Source: CAYZZU01 sp964483105
GTDB lineage: Bacteria > CG2-30-53-67
NCBI GenBank assembly: GCA_964483105.1
Contig: CAYZZU010000044.1
Coordinates: 1-18,105 of the forward strand
Direction: 5' to 3'
DNA length: 18,105 nt
Position numbers and translations under genes: made by a program. Numbering within the stretch: position 1 is the stretch's first letter; each line of letters begins with the position of its first letter. The notes beneath the pieces were generated by a model. It saw only the letters and a list, made by a program, of their open reading frames with translations. It made no database searches and was not told where the DNA came from. Shown piece after piece: positions 14,473-18,105 of this stretch.

Positions 14473-16044
14473 ATGAAAATCCTGATCAGTGACAAGTTGG
14501 CCCCGGAGGGCGCCCGCATTTTTGAGGAGGCGGGTTTTGACGTGGACAACCGTTCCGCCACCACCGCGGAAGAAATTGCGGACATTATCGGGAATTATGA
14601 CGGACTGGTGATCCGAAGTGCGACCCGTGTGACGGAAGAACTTCTTGAAAGGGCCGACCGGCTGAAGGTCATCGGGCGTGCGGGGACCGGCCTGGACAAT
14701 GTGGATATCCCTGCAGCCAGTCGGAGAGGAATCGTGGTGATGAACACCCCTGGAGGGAATACGGTCACTACGGCGGAGCATACACTTGCCATGATGATGT
14801 CCCTATGCCGGAATATTCCCCAGGCGACCGCCAGCCTCAAAGAGAACAAGTGGGAAAAGAAAAAGTTCACCGGGATTGAACTGTTCGGAAAGACACTTGG
14901 GATTATCGGGCTTGGAAATATCGGGAAACAGATCGCCCAGAGGGCACGGGGCCTCGGAATGGAAGTGATCGGCTATGATCCCTACATGACGGAAGAGATG
15001 GCCGAGTCCATGGGACTTACACTCTGTCCGCTGGATGAGATCTACGCCCGGTCGGATGTGATCACGGTCCATACCCCCCTGACGAAGGAGACGCGGTACT
15101 TGATCAACGCTGAAACACTCTCGAAAATGAAACGGGGTGTTCGTCTTTTAAACTGTGCGCGTGGAGGGATCATCAACGAACACGATCTTCTCGAGGCATT
15201 GGAGAGTGGGCAAGTTGCGGGCGCTGCGCTGGATGTGTTCGAGAACGAACCTCCCGTGGACAATCCCCTTCTGAAATTGAGCAACGTTGTGGCTACGCCT
15301 CACCTTGGGGCCTCCACAAGCGAGGCGCAGGTTAATGTGGCTGTTATGGTGGCCCGTCAGATGGTGGAATATTTAAAGACCGGTGTGGCCCGAAACGCGA
15401 GAAACATGGCTGCCGTCTCTCCGGAAGAGCTGAAAAAAATTCAACCCTATATATCCCTGGGGGAAAAGCTGGGTTCCTTCTTAGGGCAGGTTGCCGATGG
15501 CAGGGCCGATGAGGTGATCATGGAGTTCTTCGGGGATACCGCGGAATTGGTCACCGAACCGATTTCCAACGGAATTCTGAAAGGGTTTCTGTCCAATTTT
15601 GCCGATGTCAACTATGTCAGTGCCCCTTTCCTGGCCAAGGATCGCGGGATTAAGACATCCGAGATCAAGTCGAGCGAACGGCCCAACTTTCAAAACAGGA
15701 TTACCGTAACCATCCGGGGGAAATATGGAGAAAATTCAATCTCAGGTACCCTGTTCAATGGTCGGGATCCGAGAATCGTGATGATTGACAACCTGATTCT
15801 TGAGGCGATTCCTGAAGGGGATATGCTGATCTTCCGGAACCATGACAAACCCGGTGTGATCGGTAGTGTAGGACGAGCCCTTGCCGACGCGGGGATCAAT
15901 ATCGCCCGGATGCAGTTTGGACGGGAAGAGCCGGGCGGGAAAGCCATTTCAATTGTGAATGTTGACAGTCCGGTGGATCAAGCCCTGCTTTCGAAACTCT
16001 GCGACCTTCCGAACGTCGTGGATGTCCGGATGGCGAAACTGTGA
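14473..16044 (+). CDS. serA: D-3-phosphoglycerate dehydrogenase
   Basis: First committed step of serine biosynthesis: oxidises 3-phosphoglycerate to 3-phosphohydroxypyruvate with NAD. 523 residues, the long bacterial type (as in Mycobacterium and Bacillus) with an intervening domain. Visible: GRAGTGLDNVD (68-78), the Rossmann motif GLGNIGKQIAQ (146-156), catalytic Arg230 in NCARGG, Glu259 in FENEPP and His277 in TPHLGAST, then the ASB-type intervening domain (about 320-440) and the C-terminal ACT domain (about 450-523) with NHDKPGVIGSVGRALADAGI. The ACT domain is the usual serine-feedback site of the family. GAGG (14461-14464) overlaps the previous stop, 8 nt before the ATG, so it is tightly coupled to the aminotransferase. 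Confidence 0.97.
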   Translation: MKILISDKLAPEGARIFEEAGFDVDNRSATTAEEIADIIGNYDGLVIRSATRVTEELLERADRLKVIGRAGTGLDNVDIPAASRRGIVVMNTPGGNTVTTAEHTLAMMMSLCRNIPQATASLKENKWEKKKFTGIELFGKTLGIIGLGNIGKQIAQRARGLGMEVIGYDPYMTEEMAESMGLTLCPLDEIYARSDVITVHTPLTKETRYLINAETLSKMKRGVRLLNCARGGIINEHDLLEALESGQVAGAALDVFENEPPVDNPLLKLSNVVATPHLGASTSEAQVNVAVMVARQMVEYLKTGVARNARNMAAVSPEELKKIQPYISLGEKLGSFLGQVADGRADEVIMEFFGDTAELVTEPISNGILKGFLSNFADVNYVSAPFLAKDRGIKTSEIKSSERPNFQNRITVTIRGKYGENSISGTLFNGRDPRIVMIDNLILEAIPEGDMLIFRNHDKPGVIGSVGRALADAGINIARMQFGREEPGGKAISIVNVDSPVDQALLSKLCDLPNVVDVRMAKL

Positions 16045-16093
16045 TTGTCTCAAATTCTTGATGAAATCGCATATCTAAGACAAGGAGATCGCC

Positions 16094-17389
16094 ATGGCAA
16101 CATGGGTGGTTGTCGGCTCCCAGTGGGGTGACGAAGGCAAGGGGAAGATCGTAGATATTCTGACGGAGTACGCGGATTTCGTGGCCCGGTTCCAGGGAGG
16201 GCATAATGCCGGCCATACCGTAGTCATCCGGGATCGGGAACATATTCTCCACCTGATTCCATCCGGGATTCTGCATCCGGAAAAGGTCTGTGCCATTGGA
16301 AACGGCGTGGTGATCGATCCGCGAGCGTTGATGCAGGAGGTTACGGCCCTGGAAGAGCAGGGCGTTCGTCTGGACGGCCGTTTTTATATCAGCAAGAATG
16401 CTCACTTGATCATGCCGTATCATCTGGCCGTGGAAAAGGGAAGTGAAAAAGCTCTGGGGGACGGAAAAATCGGGACTACCGGACGGGGGATCGGGCCGAC
16501 CTATACCGACAAGATGTCGCGAATCGGAATCCGGGTCTCCGATCTGTTCCACCCGGACCTGTTTTCCGAAAAGCTCCGGTTGAACCTGCATTATTATAAT
16601 TTCCTGATCCGGGAATTCCATCAGGGAGAGGAGCTGCAGGCCGAACCGATTCTGGAGCAATATTTCGGTTACGCCGACCGGATCAGGAATTGGGCCGCCG
16701 ATGTTTCTTTTCTGGTTCACGAGACCATGCGGCAGGGTGGTAATGTTCTCTGTGAGGGGGCGCAGGGGACACTTCTGGACGTGGATCATGGCACCTATCC
16801 CTTTGTGACTTCTTCCAACCCGACCGCCGGGGGAGCCTGCATCGGACTGGGATTCGGTCCCACGCAGATTGACCGGACTCTGGGCATTGTAAAAGCCTAC
16901 ACGACGCGGGTGGGAAGCGGTCCCTTCCCGACCGAGGCGAAGGGGAAACTGGAAGAGAAGTTTCGAAGCCGCGGGAAAGAGTTCGGCGCCTCCACCGGAA
17001 GGCCGCGGCGTTGCGGATGGTTTGATGCGGTCGTGGTCCGGTATGCCGTCCGGATCAATTCCCTGAACGTCGGTGCCCTGACCAAACTGGATGTGCTGGA
17101 TGATTTTGATACGATTCCCGTCTGTACCGGGTATCGATATAAGGGAAGCCTCCTGAACGAGTTTCCACTGGAACTTTCTGTGCTCAAGGAATGTGAACCG
17201 GTATACGAAGAGGTGTCCGGTTGGAAGACGAAGACGCTCGGTATTCACGACTTTCAGGATTTGCCGGAGAAGGCCCGGGATTATATCCGGAAACTGGAAG
17301 ATCTGACGGGTATTCCCTTTCAGATCATATCCACCGGCCCCAAACGGGAAGAAACCATACTGCTTGAGCCTCCCTTTCAGCAAAGGTAA
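16094..17389 (+). CDS. purA: Adenylosuccinate synthetase
   Basis: Joins IMP and aspartate using GTP to make adenylosuccinate, the first branch step to AMP; cytosolic. 431 residues, the usual length (E. coli 432). The N-terminal signature GSQWGDEGKGKIVD (8-21, catalytic Asp13) and GGHNAGHTVV (35-44, catalytic His41) are intact. Further family blocks are GTTGRGIGPTYTDK, CEGAQGTLLDVDHGTYPFVT, GPFPTE and GASTGRPRRCGWFD, the last holding substrate-binding arginines. The ribosome site AAGGAG ends about 6 nt before ATG 16094. It lies 49 nt after serA, and the gap contains a short inverted pair TTGTCT/AGACAA. No clear intrinsic terminator follows it before the tRNA promoter. Confidence 0.97.
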   Translation: MATWVVVGSQWGDEGKGKIVDILTEYADFVARFQGGHNAGHTVVIRDREHILHLIPSGILHPEKVCAIGNGVVIDPRALMQEVTALEEQGVRLDGRFYISKNAHLIMPYHLAVEKGSEKALGDGKIGTTGRGIGPTYTDKMSRIGIRVSDLFHPDLFSEKLRLNLHYYNFLIREFHQGEELQAEPILEQYFGYADRIRNWAADVSFLVHETMRQGGNVLCEGAQGTLLDVDHGTYPFVTSSNPTAGGACIGLGFGPTQIDRTLGIVKAYTTRVGSGPFPTEAKGKLEEKFRSRGKEFGASTGRPRRCGWFDAVVVRYAVRINSLNVGALTKLDVLDDFDTIPVCTGYRYKGSLLNEFPLELSVLKECEPVYEEVSGWKTKTLGIHDFQDLPEKARDYIRKLEDLTGIPFQIISTGPKREETILLEPPFQQR

Positions 17390-17424
17390 GCTGGCTCTGA
17401 TAGGGGAAAACCGGTCATTTTTTA

Positions 17425-17453
17425 TTGACAAAGATCCTGTGGTTTTATATAGT
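17425..17453 (+). promoter_or_regulatory. Near-consensus promoter of the tRNA operon
   Basis: A perfect TTGACA (17425-17430), a 17-bp spacer, and TATAGT (17448-17453, 5 of 6). It is preceded by a T-rich stretch. Transcription would start near 17460, right at the leader hairpin ahead of tRNA-Lys. The strength fits a stable-RNA promoter. Confidence 0.8.
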
Positions 17454-17460
17454 CTCAACC

Positions 17461-17498
17461 TCTGAAAAAGGGGCTCCCTGCGGACAAACTTTTTCAGA
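17461..17498 (+). repeat. Perfect 10-bp inverted repeat in the tRNA operon leader
   Basis: TCTGAAAAAG (17461-17470) and CTTTTTCAGA (17489-17498) are exact reverse complements with an 18-nt loop. The hairpin would form the very 5' end of the transcript, 2 nt before tRNA-Lys. It may guide RNase processing; this role is inferred. Confidence 0.6.
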
Positions 17499-17500
17499 AT

Positions 17501-17576
17501 GGGCCGTTAGCTCAGTTGGTAGAGCACCGCCCTTTTAAGGCGGGTGTCGTTGGTTCGAGCCCAACACGGCTCACCA
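17501..17576 (+). tRNA. tRNA-Lys (anticodon TTT)
   Basis: Full cloverleaf of 76 nt with encoded CCA. The acceptor GGGCCGT pairs with ACGGCTC (one G-U at 2:71), the anticodon stem is CCGCC/GGCGG with loop CTTTTAA (anticodon TTT), and the T arm contains GGTTCGAGCC. It is the first gene of the tRNA cluster. Confidence 0.96.
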
Positions 17577-17597
17577 GATAATCAGGAGGGGCCGTCG

Positions 17598-17626
17598 GAT
17601 GGGATCGGAGTTCCGACTTCCCCATC
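17598..17626 (+). repeat. Spacer hairpin between tRNA-Lys and tRNA-Glu
   Basis: GATGGG (17598-17603) pairs with CCCATC (17621-17626), enclosing TCGGA (17605-17609) and TCCGA (17612-17616). It lies in the 85-nt spacer and could be a processing or stability element. No T-run follows, so it is not an intrinsic terminator. Confidence 0.4.
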
Positions 17627-17661
17627 AGTTTATAAATAAAGATGATGTGAATGCAGAACTT

Positions 17662-17739
17662 GTCCCCATCGTCTAGCCTGGCCCAGGACACCGCCCTTTC
17701 ACGGCGGCGACGGGGGTTCAAATCCCCCTGGGGACACCA
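17662..17739 (+). tRNA. tRNA-Glu (anticodon TTC)
   Basis: 78 nt including encoded CCA. The acceptor GTCCCCA pairs with TGGGGAC, the anticodon stem is CCGCC/GGCGG with loop CTTTCAC (anticodon TTC), and the T loop is GGTTCAAATCC. The D-arm GTCTAGCCTGGCCCAGGAC is typical of tRNA-Glu. Confidence 0.96.
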
Positions 17740-17761
17740 AAGAATTGTCGAAGAAGGGAGC

Positions 17762-17837
17762 GGGCGGATAGCTCAGTTGGGAGAGCGCCGGCCTTACAAG
17801 CCGGAGGCCACAGGTTCGAGCCCTGTTCCGCCTACCA
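17762..17837 (+). tRNA. tRNA-Val (anticodon TAC)
   Basis: 76 nt with encoded CCA. The acceptor GGGCGGA pairs with TCCGCCT (G-U at 1:72), the anticodon stem is CCGGC/GCCGG with loop CTTACAA (anticodon TAC), and the T arm is ACAGG/CCTGT with loop TTCGAGC. It is 22 nt after tRNA-Glu. Confidence 0.95.
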
Positions 17838-17842
17838 GATAG

Positions 17843-17922
17843 GAGGTTCGATCGCGGAAATAGTTCAGTCGGTTCACGTGTCCCGTTTGCAACCGGGAAG
17901 GTTTGCGAGCTGAAAGAACCTC
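17843..17922 (+). pseudogene. Degenerate tRNA-like sequence folded into a nested hairpin
   Basis: The middle part (17861-17909) keeps tRNA features: TAGTTCAGTCGGTT matches the D-arm region of the neighbouring tRNA-Asp at 13 of 14 bases. TCCCG/CGGGA resembles an anticodon stem, but with an 8-nt loop TTTGCAAC. GGTTTGCGAG recalls GGTCGCGAG of tRNA-Asp. A T loop (GTTCGA type), a 3' acceptor half and a CCA end are missing. Instead the ends pair as GAGGTTC (17843-17849) / GAACCTC (17916-17922), with TTCAG (17864-17868) / CTGAA (17910-17914) inside. It is not a working cloverleaf by eye; a decayed tRNA or a tRNA-derived spacer RNA are the options. Confidence 0.5.
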
Positions 17923-17927
17923 ATGAG

Positions 17928-18036
17928 AATAGCAGTTAATCTGGGGGGGCGGTAGTTCAGTTGGTTAGAATGCCGGCCTGTCACGCCGGAGGTCGCGAGT
18001 TCGAGTCTCGTCCGCCCCGCCAGACTAACTGCTATT
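17928..18036 (+). repeat. 17-bp inverted repeat enclosing tRNA-Asp
   Basis: The left arm AATAGCAGTTAATCTGG (17928-17944) and the right arm CCAGACTAACTGCTATT (18020-18036) are complementary at 16 of 17 positions. The right arm starts with the encoded CCA of tRNA-Asp, so in the precursor the CCA would be paired with TGG of the leader. TTTTT at 18035-18039 overlaps the end of the right arm. Confidence 0.75.
17946..18022 (+). tRNA. tRNA-Asp (anticodon GTC)
   Basis: 77 nt with encoded CCA. The acceptor GGGGCGG pairs with CCGCCCC, the discriminator is G, the anticodon stem is CCGGC/GCCGG with loop CTGTCAC (anticodon GTC), and the T arm is GCGAG/CTCGT with loop TTCGAGT. It sits on top of an extended stem made by its flanks. 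Confidence 0.96.
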
Positions 18037-18039
18037 TTT
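18020..18039 (+). terminator. Possible intrinsic terminator of the tRNA operon formed around tRNA-Asp
   Basis: The descending arm of the 17-bp stem around tRNA-Asp runs into TTTTT (18035-18039). A stem and U-tract are the parts of a rho-independent terminator, but here the loop is the whole tRNA, which is unusual. No other terminator is seen before 18105. Confidence 0.35.
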
Positions 18040-18105
18040 CCCAGAGCAAAAGGGGTCACCCATTAAAGGTTTCGTCAAGTAAAAAAACAGCTCTCCCGTA
18101 AGAAA

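Noticed and set aside
16044..16082. 6-bp inverted pair TTGTCT/AGACAA in the serA-purA gap as a riboswitch or attenuator
   Set aside because: Too short a stem with a 27-nt loop and no terminator; no purine-riboswitch core is recognisable.
15896..17458. 520-residue open frame antisense to purA
   Set aside because: It lies opposite purA, which has every catalytic motif; no family likeness and a Pro/Gly/Arg-rich product.
17512..17721. Protein frames across the tRNA genes, such as minus 17512-17721 and 17874-18059
   Set aside because: They are translations of tRNA genes, a well-known source of false hypothetical proteins.
17838..17945. A circularly permuted tRNA, suggested by GGTTCGATC at 17845-17853 ahead of a D-arm-like segment
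   Set aside because: The bases beside that T-loop-like string do not form a T stem, and no acceptor pairing results; a decayed tRNA fits better.

Overview
The window holds ordinary chromosomal genes of a diderm (Gram-negative) bacterium at roughly 55% G+C by eye. The evidence for two membranes is a complete Tol-Pal set and several predicted lipoproteins. The order class V aminotransferase - serA - purA - tRNA cluster, together with Tol-Pal, PilZ and a cytosolic hybrid histidine kinase, resembles the deltaproteobacterial (Desulfobacterota-like) world. That placement is inference from gene style; no rRNA or other phylogenetic marker is present. No phage, transposase, CRISPR array, toxin-antitoxin pair or other obvious accessory island was seen.

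Layout. Positions 1-246 hold an apparent cut terminator, a doubtful minus-strand mini-ORF and a good promoter. Positions 247-2784 (+) are a tight cluster: polyprenyl diphosphate synthase, ApbE flavin transferase, and a hotdog acyl-CoA thioesterase that overlaps apbE by ATGA. Positions 2880-8166 (+) carry tolQ, tolR, tolA/tonB-like, tolB, pal and cpoB. This is the classical Tol-Pal order, with a hotdog thioesterase in front as in E. coli ybgC-tolQRAB-pal, but of a different hotdog subtype. The run is interrupted by about 290 nt of GC-rich structured non-coding DNA between tolR and tolA, and pal has its own near-consensus promoter. Positions 8174-13036 (-) hold a PilZ protein, a YrfG-like HAD nucleotidase, a membrane-anchored HEAT-repeat protein and a GAF-PAS hybrid histidine kinase. 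Positions 13319-17389 (+) hold a class V aminotransferase, serA (phosphoglycerate dehydrogenase) and purA (adenylosuccinate synthetase). Positions 17425-18105 are a tRNA operon with a near-consensus promoter and genes for Lys(TTT), Glu(TTC), Val(TAC) and Asp(GTC).

How the genes fit together. The Tol-Pal genes encode the inner-membrane proton-driven motor (TolQ/TolR), the transenvelope rod (TolA), the periplasmic propeller (TolB), the peptidoglycan-binding lipoprotein (Pal) and the coordinator (CpoB), which act in envelope constriction at division. The aminotransferase and SerA are spaced like partners in serine biosynthesis. The HAD and HEAT genes are close and probably co-transcribed, but no joint function is evident.

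The items I find most worth a second look are not protein genes: (a) tRNA-Asp sits on top of an almost perfect 17-bp extended stem that pairs its encoded CCA end with the 5' leader and is followed by a T-run; (b) a decayed tRNA-like sequence between tRNA-Val and tRNA-Asp appears refolded into a nested hairpin; (c) the structured insert between tolR and tolA looks like a dispersed repeat. I did not find a convincing new multi-gene system.
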